The notes: generated from the letters alone by a model not told the origin. A DNA stretch of 64,000 nt from an uncultured Lachnospiraceae bacterium (GCA_910578335.1 CAJTPU010000002.1:62001-126000), one strand, 5' to 3'. Numbered from the stretch's first letter, positions 35,325 through 43,774 are shown. Program-made: numbers and translations.

Positions 35325-36200
35325 TTATCTTCTTTTTCTAATGCTTCTGACTACAAAACCATCGGTTCCTGCCGCGCCCTCGCTGGCTGCAATGGCAGCC
35401 GCAATCACTGCGATAAGTTCCAAATCATCACTCTCTTCTGCCGCCTGCACTGCTACGGCATCTGCTGCAGGAACAGACTGCTTCTCATCTTTCTTTTTCT
35501 TTCCCGCAAGCATTTCCTGCAGCTTGGGAATACCGCCCAGCGCCCATATAATCAGGCTGATAAGTATCAGTATGACAAAAACCGTTCCCATTCCCATTAC
35601 GGTATCCATGGCTGCCTTACCCATCAGCGCTCCAATGGACTGGTCTACATTTAAAGTACAGGCTTCCACGGTGAGGAAAATATCATTCGAAAAAATAACC
35701 TCCACCGATGCCGTTTTGGGGTTTCCGTTCTTGTCCGTCACGGAACCCGTAAGCGGAACCGTTACAATAATTTCATCACCCGATACTCTGTAGGTCACTT
35801 TGTTCCTGTCAATCGGTCCCAGCTCTCCCAGCTCCGCATAAGCGCTGCTGAAAGACACCAGTCCGTTTAAGATACCATTGCCTTCTACGTCAATGGAGCT
35901 TACGCCATAAGAATACCCATAGCTTGTGGCTATCTGAAATGCGGCATTGATATTGTCCTCCGTCACCTTCTCCAGCTCATGCACATTATAAAGCGCCTGA
36001 TGGGATGCCGCAGTTTCCGCCCCTTCGCTGCCCTCGCCGCCATAATACGCATATATCATGTAGGGCACCACAAAATCCGTGGACAACAGCGAGGCAGCCG
36101 TTGCCTTATCTGTTGTCGCAGCGTCCAATGCAGGTTCCCCACATGCCGTAAGCCCAAGGACACAGGTGAGCATACATAACATCGCCAGTAATTTTTTCAT
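35325..36200 (-). CDS. OadG-like decarboxylase gamma subunit with lipoprotein N-terminal domain
   Basis: This 291-residue protein starts with a lipoprotein signal (LLAMLCMLTCVLGLTACGE, lipid-modified Cys near residue 20). An outside domain of about 170 residues with no family I recognise follows. One membrane span (VFVILILISLIIWALGG, about residues 205-222) then leads to a charged cytoplasmic tail. The membrane part fits OadG, the small subunit that assembles the Na+ pump and often binds zinc with its tail. Usual OadG is 80-120 residues, so the outside domain is an addition. It starts 17 bases after the carboxyltransferase stop. Confidence 0.8.
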   Translation of the reverse strand: MKKLLAMLCMLTCVLGLTACGEPALDAATTDKATAASLLSTDFVVPYMIYAYYGGEGSEGAETAASHQALYNVHELEKVTEDNINAAFQIATSYGYSYGVSSIDVEGNGILNGLVSFSSAYAELGELGPIDRNKVTYRVSGDEIIVTVPLTGSVTDKNGNPKTASVEVIFSNDIFLTVEACTLNVDQSIGALMGKAAMDTVMGMGTVFVILILISLIIWALGGIPKLQEMLAGKKKKDEKQSVPAADAVAVQAAEESDDLELIAVIAAAIAASEGAAGTDGFVVRSIRKRR

Positions 36201-36217
36201 ATGAAGTATCTCCCTTT

Positions 36218-37648
36218 CTAAACCGTTCCATGCTTTTTGATTGGACGCTCTTCACTCTTTGTAAACAACATCTCAAAAGCGCCGATAATATATTTTCTGG
36301 TGTCGGCAGCTTCTACAATCTGGTCCACATATCCTCTCCGCGCTGCGCTCTGTGCGCTGGTCTGCAGAGACGCATACTCTGCCGCCTTCGCCTTTATCAC
36401 GTCCGCGCCCTGTCCTTCGTACATGATTTTTGCTGCAAGAGACGCATCCATGGAACCAATCTGTGCGGTCGGCCATGCCATTGTGATATCCGCGCCGGTT
36501 GCCTTGGAGTTCATCGCAATGTATGCGCTGCCAAATGCTTTGCCAATAATAACATTTACTTTCGGCACGGTTGCATTGGCAAAAGTGTATGTAAGATGTG
36601 CAACGGCAGAAGCAATCCTCTTCTCGCTGCATTCACATGCCTTATACCCGCTCACATTGGTAAGCGTCAGCACCGGAATATCAAAGGCATCACAGAAATT
36701 GACGAAATCCGCCGCTTTTTCGCAGCCTTCCGGTGAAAGCGCCGCTTCATACTTTTCTGCCAGATTTCCGCTTTCATCCAGCACGCCGCTTCTGTTTGCC
36801 ACTGCGCCTACCGTCACGCCGTCTAAACGGATAAAGCCGGTCACCATGTCCTTCGCATAAGCAGCCTTGACCTCCACAAATTCATTGTTGTCGGAGATAA
36901 CGGCAAGCGCCACAGCCGTATCCTCAACACAGCCGGCAAGCTCTGCCGTCAGACGATTCAAATCATCCGTACATTCGTCAAAAGCAAGATTCTCCTCATT
37001 ATTGGCAGGCAGAATGGAAACAAGACGGCGGATGCCTGAAAGCACCTCGTCTTCATCTCCCACAAAATCTGCATTTCCCGTCTTTTCACTCTGGAATGCA
37101 GCCGAAGAAGTGTCGCACTTTGCAGTTGTATTACCCGAAAGGGCATTGGGGGAATTCACAAATAATTTCGCGTTCTTTTCTTCCATGAACGTGAAGTCAG
37201 ACATTGCAGCCATAATGGCAAGACCGCCGCCGCAATTTCCAAACACTGCTGAAATTTGGGGAATGACCCCTGAAGCATCCGTCATCTTACGGTAAATGGT
37301 GCCAAATGCATCCAAAGCATCCGTAGCTTCCTGTAACCTAAGTCCGGCAGAATCCAAAAGCCCTATGATGGGTGCACCCGTCTTCATCGCCAGATTGTAG
37401 AGATTCGCAATCTTTCTTGCATGCATCTCACCGACGGTTCCGTTCATAACGGAAGCATCCTGACTGTACACATACACAAGACTGCCGCCTATCACTCCGT
37501 ATCCGGTGATGACGCCATCCGAAGGAGTTTCCGCCTGTTTCAAATCAAAATCAGTCGCTCTGGCAGTAACCATGGCGCCAATTTCAACGAAACTGTTGTC
37601 ATCGAGCAAAGCGTTGATTCTTTGGCTCGCTTTTGAAGTACTACTCAT
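36218..37648 (-). CDS. Acyl-CoA-type carboxyltransferase subunit (MmdA/12S family)
   Basis: This 476-residue protein belongs to the crotonase-fold carboxyltransferase family (methylmalonyl-CoA decarboxylase alpha, transcarboxylase 12S, propionyl-CoA carboxylase beta). Landmarks are SDGVITGYGVIGGSLVYVYS, then GAPIIGLLDSAGLRLQEA, VFGNCGGGLAIMAAMSDF and a C-terminal KAFGSAYIAMNSK segment, the paired oxyanion regions. It would pass CO2 between an acyl-CoA and biotin. It is first in the cluster, starts at 37648 after GGAGGG, and lies 17 bases before the OadG-like gene. It is a little shorter than the roughly 510-residue family norm. The exact acyl-CoA cannot be told. Confidence 0.88.
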   Translation of the reverse strand: MSSTSKASQRINALLDDNSFVEIGAMVTARATDFDLKQAETPSDGVITGYGVIGGSLVYVYSQDASVMNGTVGEMHARKIANLYNLAMKTGAPIIGLLDSAGLRLQEATDALDAFGTIYRKMTDASGVIPQISAVFGNCGGGLAIMAAMSDFTFMEEKNAKLFVNSPNALSGNTTAKCDTSSAAFQSEKTGNADFVGDEDEVLSGIRRLVSILPANNEENLAFDECTDDLNRLTAELAGCVEDTAVALAVISDNNEFVEVKAAYAKDMVTGFIRLDGVTVGAVANRSGVLDESGNLAEKYEAALSPEGCEKAADFVNFCDAFDIPVLTLTNVSGYKACECSEKRIASAVAHLTYTFANATVPKVNVIIGKAFGSAYIAMNSKATGADITMAWPTAQIGSMDASLAAKIMYEGQGADVIKAKAAEYASLQTSAQSAARRGYVDQIVEAADTRKYIIGAFEMLFTKSEERPIKKHGTV

Positions 37649-37754
37649 GTTTTCAGCCCTCCATTTATAATAAATAAATATGAACAATTTAACAGGGGGA
37701 CTTTTTGCTTTCTGTAAAGCAAACGCCTATTGCCCCATGATTAATGTTTGTACC

Positions 37755-37783
37755 ATTGTAGCATAAAATTTCCAATCATACTA
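37755..37783 (-). promoter_or_regulatory. Candidate promoter of the decarboxylase cluster
   Basis: Extended -10 TGCTACAAT (core TACAAT 37760-37755) with a weak -35 TAGTAT (37783-37778) at 17 bases. The leader contains a TTTGCTTT/AAAGCAAA hairpin (37704-37723) without a T run. Confidence 0.45.
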
Positions 37784-37848
37784 GCATTATTTGCAGATTT
37801 TGAACAAATTAGGCGTTTTGCACATTTTAGGGCAGCCGTCTGCCGTCA

Positions 37849-39105
37849 TTACAATATATATTTTTCCAGCACTCTCTTAAAACACCAGAAAAAATCTATT
37901 TTTTCTACTGCGCTCCGTGTCACAACCAAGTCCTCCCGCAGGCAGACGCCGCCAGTCATATAGCGGATATATCCCACGGTTTCTCCCTGTGCAACCGGCG
38001 CCTGCAGGCTTTCTTCGGTCTCCCACGATACCTCAATCTTTTCACTTTCAGAAAGCAGAAGCCCGTATATGCCGCTGCCCTGCTTTATCTCCACCTCCGT
38101 ATACGCCGCCCCGCCAATCCGGTCTGTCTGCCCGTTTTCTACCGGTATGGGCAAAAATACCTTGTCATTTATGGCTGCCTCTTCTATGGTGTGATACACA
38201 AAATTTTCCAGCCCATATGTAAAAAGTTCTTTTGAATCCGCCCACTTCCACGTCTTGTTGCCGGGCCATCCGCACGCTAAGAGCGCTATGGTAAAACGCT
38301 TCCCGTCCCGCTCTAATGCCGCAACATAACAATAACCTGCCTTGTTTGTGAATCCGGTCTTTCCCGTAAGCGCGCCTTCCATCATATGCAGAAACGCATT
38401 GTGGTTGACACAGGAAAAGCTCCTTCCCTCCTCACTTGCAAAGCTGTAATTTTCAGTCCTCGTTATCTTTAAAAACTCCTCCTTGGCTGGAGAATAAAAA
38501 GCGCAATACGCCATAATCCTTGCCAGGTCCTCCGCACAGGTGCCATGCTCCCGCAAAATGCTTTCCCCGTCTTCCCCCTGAAACGTCTGCGTCGCATCAA
38601 GACCGTTTGGCGTGATAAACCAACTGTTTTTGCAGCCAAGCCACGCCGCCTTTTCATTCATCATGGCGGCAAAGCCCTCCATACTGCCCCCCACATGCTC
38701 CGCAATCGCCACAGCCGAATCATTGTGGGATTCCAACATCAGGGAATACAAAAGGTCTCCCAGCTTAAAGTGCTCTCCCGGATTCATAAAAAGCTTGACC
38801 TTCGGCATCCCCGCCGCATAAGAGGACACCTCCACGATTTCCTCCGGCGATGCATTCTCTAACGCTACAATACAAGTCAGTATCTTTGTGGTACTGGCGT
38901 TGGACATAAACACATCTCCGTTTTTTTCATACAATACCCGTCCTGTATCCGCATCCATAAGCACTGCCGCAGTGGCATACAAAGACGGCGGCTCCGCGCC
39001 ATTCGCCTCCGTCTTGATGCCTAAAAACTCAAATAAAATCAAAGCCGTCAAAAGCAGGCAAAGCACGCCGCCCTTTTCTCTCTTCTTTTTCTTAAAAAAA
39101 TACAT
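37849..39105 (-). CDS. D-alanyl-D-alanine carboxypeptidase (S11, DacB/DacF type)
   Basis: This 418-residue exported enzyme would trim the terminal D-alanine of peptidoglycan stems. A signal peptide (VLCLLLTALILFEFLGI) is followed by an S11 peptidase domain with SxxK in SNASTTKIL, the SxN motif in LESHNDSAVA and the KTG motif in LTGKTGFTN. An all-beta C-terminal domain follows, with a final amphipathic stretch. I start at the ATG at 39105, just before the basic start of the signal peptide; the nearest ribosome-like site (AAAGGA) is rather far, so the start is less certain. It follows scpB on the same strand. Confidence 0.9.
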   Translation of the reverse strand: MYFFKKKKREKGGVLCLLLTALILFEFLGIKTEANGAEPPSLYATAAVLMDADTGRVLYEKNGDVFMSNASTTKILTCIVALENASPEEIVEVSSYAAGMPKVKLFMNPGEHFKLGDLLYSLMLESHNDSAVAIAEHVGGSMEGFAAMMNEKAAWLGCKNSWFITPNGLDATQTFQGEDGESILREHGTCAEDLARIMAYCAFYSPAKEEFLKITRTENYSFASEEGRSFSCVNHNAFLHMMEGALTGKTGFTNKAGYCYVAALERDGKRFTIALLACGWPGNKTWKWADSKELFTYGLENFVYHTIEEAAINDKVFLPIPVENGQTDRIGGAAYTEVEIKQGSGIYGLLLSESEKIEVSWETEESLQAPVAQGETVGYIRYMTGGVCLREDLVVTRSAVEKIDFFWCFKRVLEKYIL

Positions 39106-39172
39106 AGCAGCAACATTCTTTCCTTTGGTTGCTACTATGTATATGTATTTTCCATGTATTTTAAAACGTCTT

Positions 39173-39754
39173 TCAGGCTTCTTCTCCGCCGGAGGCAAAA
39201 ATCCCCGCCTCCGCTTCCGCCTGTTGTTTAAATTCCTCCACCTGCATGGCGGACATCTCCGGCAGCTCGTCCAGTGAGCGCACGCCGAAGCATCGCAAAA
39301 ACTGCTCGGTAGTTCCAAACAGCAGCGGGCGTCCCGGCGCATCCAATCTTCCCAGCTCCGTAATCAAATCATATTCCAACAGCTTATTCACCGCATGGTC
39401 ACAGCTCACGCCGCGGATTCTCTCAATTTCCAGCCTGGTGACAGGCTGCTTGTAAGCGATAATGGAAAGCGTCTCCAAGACCGTATCCGTCAGCACCATT
39501 TTTCTCGGCGTTTTTGCTATCTTAATCAGATACTCGTACATTTCTGCTTTGGTAGAAAGCTGCACGCTGTCCTCCAGCCAGAGAAGAAAGATTCCTCTAT
39601 CCTCCTCCTCGTACCTTTTCTGCATATCTTCCAATATCTGTCTCACTTCTTTTTGTTCCATTTCAAGCACTGTTGCAAGCCGTCCAAGCTCCACGGATTC
39701 CCCCATGGTAAACAGCACCGCTTCCAACACCGCTTCCGCTCTTTTTCTTTCCAT
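39173..39754 (-). CDS. scpB: Segregation and condensation protein B
   Basis: ScpB is the winged-helix partner of ScpA in the Smc condensin complex. The 193-residue protein shows the family segments EAVLFTMGESVEL near the N-terminus, VLETLSIIAYKQPVTRLEIE (residues about 90-110) and the RPLLFGTTEQFLRCFGV region of the second winged helix. It starts 14 bases after the scpA stop. Confidence 0.96.
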   Translation of the reverse strand: MERKRAEAVLEAVLFTMGESVELGRLATVLEMEQKEVRQILEDMQKRYEEEDRGIFLLWLEDSVQLSTKAEMYEYLIKIAKTPRKMVLTDTVLETLSIIAYKQPVTRLEIERIRGVSCDHAVNKLLEYDLITELGRLDAPGRPLLFGTTEQFLRCFGVRSLDELPEMSAMQVEEFKQQAEAEAGIFASGGEEA

Positions 39755-39768
39755 ATTCGTTCCTTCCG

Positions 39769-40518
39769 CTATGCAACATCACCTGCGGTTATCAGAATAT
39801 CATCAAAAATATTCTCCTGCGCAATCCTGATTTTGCCAAGCTTCATCATTTCCAGAATTACCAGAAACGTAACAATGATTTCCATCTTGCTGTGCTGCTT
39901 TTCCAAAAGCTGCCTAAAGCTGCATGTTTTGTGGCTTTTTATGTAATCCTCCACATAGGAGGCTTTTACATCCATATCGACCTCATCCTTCTCGATATTT
40001 CCGTAATGGCTTCTGATGGGGTCTATTTTTTCTACCTGCCGCTTGACAATGGATTTGAAAATATCCTGCAGCTTCTTCAAATTCATCTCGCCAATCAGCT
40101 CTTCATAATCAATCGGCTGCCTGTAACTTTCCACTTCCTTGGGAAGCTGCTGCTCGCGGAATAAATACCTCTGCGCATCCACCTGCCTGTCCTTCAATTC
40201 AAAGGACATATATTTGTACATTTTATATTCCAAAAGCCGCTGTACCAGCTCGGCTCTCGGGTCCTCTTCCTCGCCTTCCTCATTTACTTCCTTCGGCAGG
40301 AGCATTCTGCTTTTGATATCCAAAAGCGTCGCCGCCATCACTAAAAATTCGCTCATCACGTTCATGTCGCTTGTCTTGAGCTTGCGGATGTAGTCCAGAT
40401 ACTGCTCTGTGATTTCCACAATGGGGATATCGTATATATCAATTTTATTTTTGTCTATCAAGTGCAGTAATAAATCAAGAGGTCCTTCAAATACCTCCAG
40501 CTTTACGGGTATTGCCAT
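39769..40518 (-). CDS. scpA: Segregation and condensation protein A
   Basis: ScpA is the kleisin that bridges the Smc heads for chromosome compaction and segregation. The 249-residue protein opens with VFEGPLDLLLHLIDKNKIDI, the ScpA hallmark, followed by the MAATLLDIKSRMLLP helix, and ends with a winged-helix region. The start at 40518 follows GAGGAGG; the frame upstream is not conserved with the family. Together with scpB and the DD-carboxypeptidase it forms one transcript with its own promoter. Confidence 0.96.
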   Translation of the reverse strand: MAIPVKLEVFEGPLDLLLHLIDKNKIDIYDIPIVEITEQYLDYIRKLKTSDMNVMSEFLVMAATLLDIKSRMLLPKEVNEEGEEEDPRAELVQRLLEYKMYKYMSFELKDRQVDAQRYLFREQQLPKEVESYRQPIDYEELIGEMNLKKLQDIFKSIVKRQVEKIDPIRSHYGNIEKDEVDMDVKASYVEDYIKSHKTCSFRQLLEKQHSKMEIIVTFLVILEMMKLGKIRIAQENIFDDILITAGDVA

Positions 40519-40593
40519 TTCTGCCTCCTCTAAGGGCGCGCATACGCCGTGCTCCTCACGCAATCGGGAATCGGATGTTACAAAACATTGTCT

Positions 40594-40622
40594 ATTTTAA
40601 ATGGTTTTGCGGTTTATTGCAA
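40594..40622 (-). promoter_or_regulatory. scpAB promoter
   Basis: -35 TTGCAA (40622-40617), 17-base spacer, -10 TAAAAT (40599-40594). The start would be near 40587, leaving about 70 bases to scpA. Confidence 0.72.
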
Positions 40623-40643
40623 GTAAAATATATGCTTGTGGGA

Positions 40644-40810
40644 TATTTTACGGGTGACGCCGGCAGAGGAGCGGTATGGCAGGGCAGACACGCTCCCGCT
40701 CGGCTAAAAACGTAGTGGACGCTAAGCTCGACAGAACCTCGCCAAGCGCCAACGTTTTTAAACGGTCTTCCCTGCCATACCGCTCCTCTGCCGGCTGAAA
40801 GCCGTAAATA
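40644..40810. repeat. MITE-like inverted-repeat element
   Basis: Within the 331-base gap between scpA and the next gene, a perfect 26-bp inverted repeat (40659-40684 and 40770-40795) encloses an inner 9-bp inverted repeat (TAAAAACGT at 40705-40713, ACGTTTTTA at 40752-40760). Outside it, TATTTTACGG and CCGTAAATA are again complementary apart from one base. The whole, about 165 bases, could fold into a long stem. It encodes no convincing protein. It resembles a miniature transposable or REP-type element. I cannot find a clear target-site duplication. Confidence 0.8.
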
Positions 40811-40849
40811 CCTGACACATGGCATAACGGGTTTGCAATTAAAAAATGG

Positions 40850-41290
40850 CTAACACAAAACAGCGCTTATTTTTGCGATAAAATCTTCTGTGGCATACTT
40901 TATGGAAGGTACGTGAAAAAATAGTACATGACAGTTGTATTTTTTTAACATATGCCAATAGGCTTCATTACACAGAGATTGCGTGGGGGTATTCCCTATA
41001 TGAGTCTTGATTCCGCTTTGATTCAATTTCCTGACAATCGAATGAAAATTCATATCCGAATATAGGCACACATCATCTTTTCGGGCAGTGCTCTCTATTC
41101 TTACGTTTCCCTTTAATGCTTTATCCAGTCCAAACATATACACCAAATCATAGGTATCATTGACATTATCGATATCCTTTCTTAATCCGTCATAAGAATT
41201 TGTCAGAAATAATTTATCGCCGTCAAGACTTCTCACAATTTTATTCGCGGAATTGCCATTCCCTTTAAAAGCAGTAAATAATGTTGCCAT
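40850..41290 (-). CDS. Short pyroglutamyl-peptidase (C15)-like protein
   Basis: I read this 146-residue protein as a shortened relative of pyroglutamyl peptidase I, which is about 205-215 residues. The start, LFTAFKGNGNSANKIV, resembles the GFEPFGG start of that family. All three catalytic positions seem present: glutamate in NVRIESTARKDD, cysteine in PTQSLCNEAYWHML and histidine in FFHVPS. The missing residues come mostly from the region between the N-terminal strand and the glutamate. Activity is not assured. It lies 48 bases after the VanZ gene and probably shares its transcript. Confidence 0.62.
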   Translation of the reverse strand: MATLFTAFKGNGNSANKIVRSLDGDKLFLTNSYDGLRKDIDNVNDTYDLVYMFGLDKALKGNVRIESTARKDDVCLYSDMNFHSIVRKLNQSGIKTHIGNTPTQSLCNEAYWHMLKKYNCHVLFFHVPSIKYATEDFIAKISAVLC

Positions 41291-41338
41291 CCGTTCTCCC
41301 CGCTATTTGTGTGTCACGCAATACCCCAAATCATCCTT

Positions 41339-41866
41339 CTAATGCTTTGCTTTCACCTTATTCAAAATCCAGAACGTAATGGGTCTGAAAATAACATAAA
41401 GAACATATCCGAGTATGCCTCCGGTCACATTCGTAATGACATCCGTGATATCCGCGGTTCTGAAACCATTGATAAGGGGCTGCAGTAATTCAATGCACAG
41501 ACTCATCAAAAAGCAAACAAACACCGTTCTGCCAAATTGAGCATGAGCGGTTCTGCTTCGGGTCAGAGGAAACAGAAAGCCAAACGGCACAGTCATGATA
41601 ACGTTTAACACTATCTGCCTTAAAAAGTCCCCCCTCCCCATGGTAACATCTATAAACGGCACCAGATTCATGGGCTTGTAAGGATGATTCAAAAGAAAAG
41701 GAAGGGCGGTGATTATCGGCATCAAGGTAAAATAGAGTACAAAAGAAAGATATGTGTACAACAGCGTATTGACAAGCAATACATCCCTGCCTTTACTTTT
41801 CCACCTGCCAAAAAAGACAAAAACATATAAGAGAATCAAAGCGGTAAAATCTATCAAGTATTTCAT
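41339..41866 (-). CDS. VanZ-family membrane protein
   Basis: This 175-residue protein has about five membrane spans and the VanZ-like pattern: FTLMPI in the first third, NLVPFIDV, then NVIMTVPFGFLFPL and a late SLCIELLQ followed by TADITDVITNVTGGILGY. VanZ from Enterococcus gives low-level teicoplanin resistance; most homologues have no known function. No van genes are nearby. It follows the phosphoesterase gene by 62 bases. Confidence 0.88.
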   Translation of the reverse strand: MKYLIDFTALILLYVFVFFGRWKSKGRDVLLVNTLLYTYLSFVLYFTLMPIITALPFLLNHPYKPMNLVPFIDVTMGRGDFLRQIVLNVIMTVPFGFLFPLTRSRTAHAQFGRTVFVCFLMSLCIELLQPLINGFRTADITDVITNVTGGILGYVLYVIFRPITFWILNKVKAKH

Positions 41867-41928
41867 AAAAATCCTTCTTTCGCATCCTGATTTTCAAAAT
41901 TCATCAAAACTAAGCCTTTACCGGCACT

Positions 41929-42789
41929 TCAGCCGTCTGCACTATCCAGCTCAATCACCAAAAGCTCCGCCGGATTCAACACCCTGACCTTGGGGCTGTG
42001 CGTGCCGATTCCTCTGCCCAGCGCCATTTGGGAACTCCCCTCCGCGTACAATCCGCCGTCATATTTGGGGAAAAGGCTAAGTGCCGGGGAGATAAGCCCG
42101 CCCAAAAAGGGAACCCGCACAATACCGCCATGCACATGCCCGGCAAGCACAAGGTCCGCTCCCCACTCTGCATATTCCGGAAAATAGTCGGGGTTGTGCG
42201 CCAAAAGCACCGTATAACACGCCTCGTCACGTTTTCCAAGAAGCCCCTCCAAATAGGCATCCTCCATCTCCTTTCTGGTAAAACGCCTGAAATAAGCGCG
42301 CTCCAGCTCCAGTCCATAGATGGCTATATTTCTGTCCGGCAGCGCGACATGGGCGTTATGAAGCGGCTCTATGCCCGCCTCCTGCAGCCCTTTCGCAAAC
42401 CGCTCACCCATGTCCCCGTACGCCTCTTTGTACAAAGCAATCTTCTGCTCATGATTTCCATAGGCATAATAAATCGGATACTTGTCCCGCAGCGCCTTTA
42501 GAAAACGCAGGGTATGGTCGAATTTTTCCTTTTTGGAAGCCGTTATCATATCGCCGGCAATTACAACCATATCAGGGGCAGCCGCATCAATCGCCGCAAG
42601 AAGCTCCCTGTTCTCGCGCCCGTACCGGTAATTGTGCAAATCAGACAGCATAACCATTCTGGTCGGCTTTTTGATTTTGGACGAAGTAAACCGATAATTT
42701 TTTACGACAAAATGATGGGTATCATATAAGATAATCCACACGCCAATTACCAAGAGTATAAAAAAAACCGTACAAATGATTTCCAACAT
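41929..42789 (-). CDS. Metallophosphoesterase, membrane-anchored
   Basis: This 286-residue protein has an N-terminal membrane span (IICTVFFILLVIGVWIIL) and a calcineurin-like phosphoesterase domain. The metal-site motifs are MLSDLHNY, VVIAGDMI, YAYGNHEQ and LVLAGHVHGG, in the usual order. YkuE-type relatives with such an anchor are linked to phospholipid or envelope substrates; the substrate here is unknown. I start at the ATG at 42789; an ATG eight codons upstream (42813) is possible but has no ribosome site. Confidence 0.88.
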   Translation of the reverse strand: MLEIICTVFFILLVIGVWIILYDTHHFVVKNYRFTSSKIKKPTRMVMLSDLHNYRYGRENRELLAAIDAAAPDMVVIAGDMITASKKEKFDHTLRFLKALRDKYPIYYAYGNHEQKIALYKEAYGDMGERFAKGLQEAGIEPLHNAHVALPDRNIAIYGLELERAYFRRFTRKEMEDAYLEGLLGKRDEACYTVLLAHNPDYFPEYAEWGADLVLAGHVHGGIVRVPFLGGLISPALSLFPKYDGGLYAEGSSQMALGRGIGTHSPKVRVLNPAELLVIELDSADG

Positions 42790-42833
42790 GCCATCTCTCC
42801 CGCCCAACCACATTTACGCCCTGATATTTTACC

Positions 42834-42863
42834 ATTATAACAGGCACTGGCAGCCTTGCGCAA
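42834..42863 (-). promoter_or_regulatory. Promoter of the phosphoesterase gene
   Basis: -35 TTGCGC (42863-42858), 18-base spacer, perfect -10 TATAAT (42839-42834). It separates the phosphoesterase-VanZ-peptidase-like unit from the regulator pair upstream. Confidence 0.65.
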
Positions 42864-42890
42864 CCATTTCATTTGTACAGTCTCTTTCCA

Positions 42891-43112
42891 CTACACGTCC
42901 GCATCGCTTTGGTTAAATTCCAGAATATCACCCGGCTGGCAGTCCAGCGCATCGCAGATTGCCGCAAGTGTCGAAAAGCGAATTGCGCTGATTTTACCGG
43001 TTTTCATTTTTGAAAGGTTTACATTTGAAACTCCTACCTTCTCCGAAAGTTCTTTCAGGCTTATTTTTCTGTCCGCCATCACTCTGTCAAGTCGAAGTAT
43101 AATCTTTCCCAT
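42891..43112 (-). CDS. Small XRE-family regulator (YozG type)
   Basis: This 73-residue protein is essentially one helix-turn-helix of the Cro/C1 type: DRKISLKELSEKVGVSNVNL, then SKMKTGKISAIRFSTLAAIC. It matches the small YozG-like regulators that accompany DUF2975 membrane proteins in Bacillus (yoaS-yozG). The start at 43112 follows GAGG; a GTG four codons upstream is weaker. It begins just after the DUF2975 stop in the same transcript and is the best candidate to bind the twin operator sites at that promoter. Confidence 0.88.
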   Translation of the reverse strand: MGKIILRLDRVMADRKISLKELSEKVGVSNVNLSKMKTGKISAIRFSTLAAICDALDCQPGDILEFNQSDADV

Positions 43113-43120
43113 CCCGTACC

Positions 43121-43723
43121 TCACAATGTTTCATCCGACTCCCGCTGCAGCTCCTCTCCATAACGGAACACATAGGACAGGAAGAACAGAACACAGGCTG
43201 TTACGATAAAGTTAATGTCTATCATATAATTAAAAGAATAGTCTGTAAATACATTTTCATTAAAAAGCACCGTAAATTCGCATGCTTTGATTTCGGCAAT
43301 CTCCGCTGCCGTCTGACTGACCCTGACGACTGCCCCGCCAAGCAAAGCCACCCAGGCGAGTTTTTTTATCATGTTGGAAACGCCTGTGTGAAAGGGTCTG
43401 CCCTCTTTCATCGGCTCTAACACCTTGCGAATCAGCCTGATGGCATAAACAACAACTGCAAGCGCCACCGTACCAAAAACAAGACCTATGGCGGTGCTGA
43501 TTTTCCATGTTGACGGATTGAGCAGCGTAAAATCATCTTTTAGCATCAGCTTCAGTGGTCCCAGTGAAATGCTGTTTGCGGCGGCAACCATTTTCTCGCC
43601 CAAAAGCAGCGTCAATGCGATAAAAATAAGATAGACAATACCGCACGCGGCGGCGATTCCCTGTATGACCTTTAAAATCTTGTCCATTACAACTGCGGTT
43701 TTCCTCATCTTTGCGTTTTCCAT
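43121..43723 (-). CDS. DUF2975 membrane protein
   Basis: This 200-residue protein has four membrane segments with a pattern typical of DUF2975: a first span after VMDKILKVIQGIAAACGIVY, a second in LVFGTVALAVVVYAIRLI, a short EGRPFHTGVSNMIKKLAW segment before the third, and a last span before a charged end. The function of the family is not known. It is co-transcribed with the small regulator that follows. The promoter carries two copies of a 17-bp operator-like sequence. Confidence 0.87.
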   Translation of the reverse strand: MENAKMRKTAVVMDKILKVIQGIAAACGIVYLIFIALTLLLGEKMVAAANSISLGPLKLMLKDDFTLLNPSTWKISTAIGLVFGTVALAVVVYAIRLIRKVLEPMKEGRPFHTGVSNMIKKLAWVALLGGAVVRVSQTAAEIAEIKACEFTVLFNENVFTDYSFNYMIDINFIVTACVLFFLSYVFRYGEELQRESDETL

Positions 43724-43757
43724 TATGTGCCTCCTGTTTTCGTAAAAAATAAATTTA

Positions 43758-43774
43758 TTAACGTTTATCGTTAA
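43758..43774. promoter_or_regulatory. Operator-like site 1 of the DUF2975 promoter
   Basis: TTAACGTTTATCGTTAA, with TTAACG/CGTTAA arms around a 5-base centre. It lies at the transcription start, just downstream of the -10 box. The same sequence with one changed base recurs at 43814-43830. Confidence 0.75.

Noticed and set aside
39106..39342. DD-carboxypeptidase extended upstream by 79 codons
   Set aside because: That part overlaps scpB in another frame, is Cys/Arg-rich and would place the signal peptide deep inside the protein.
40592..40825. Small open frame across the inverted-repeat element
   Set aside because: It is made by the two arms of the repeat, has no ribosome site and no family resemblance.
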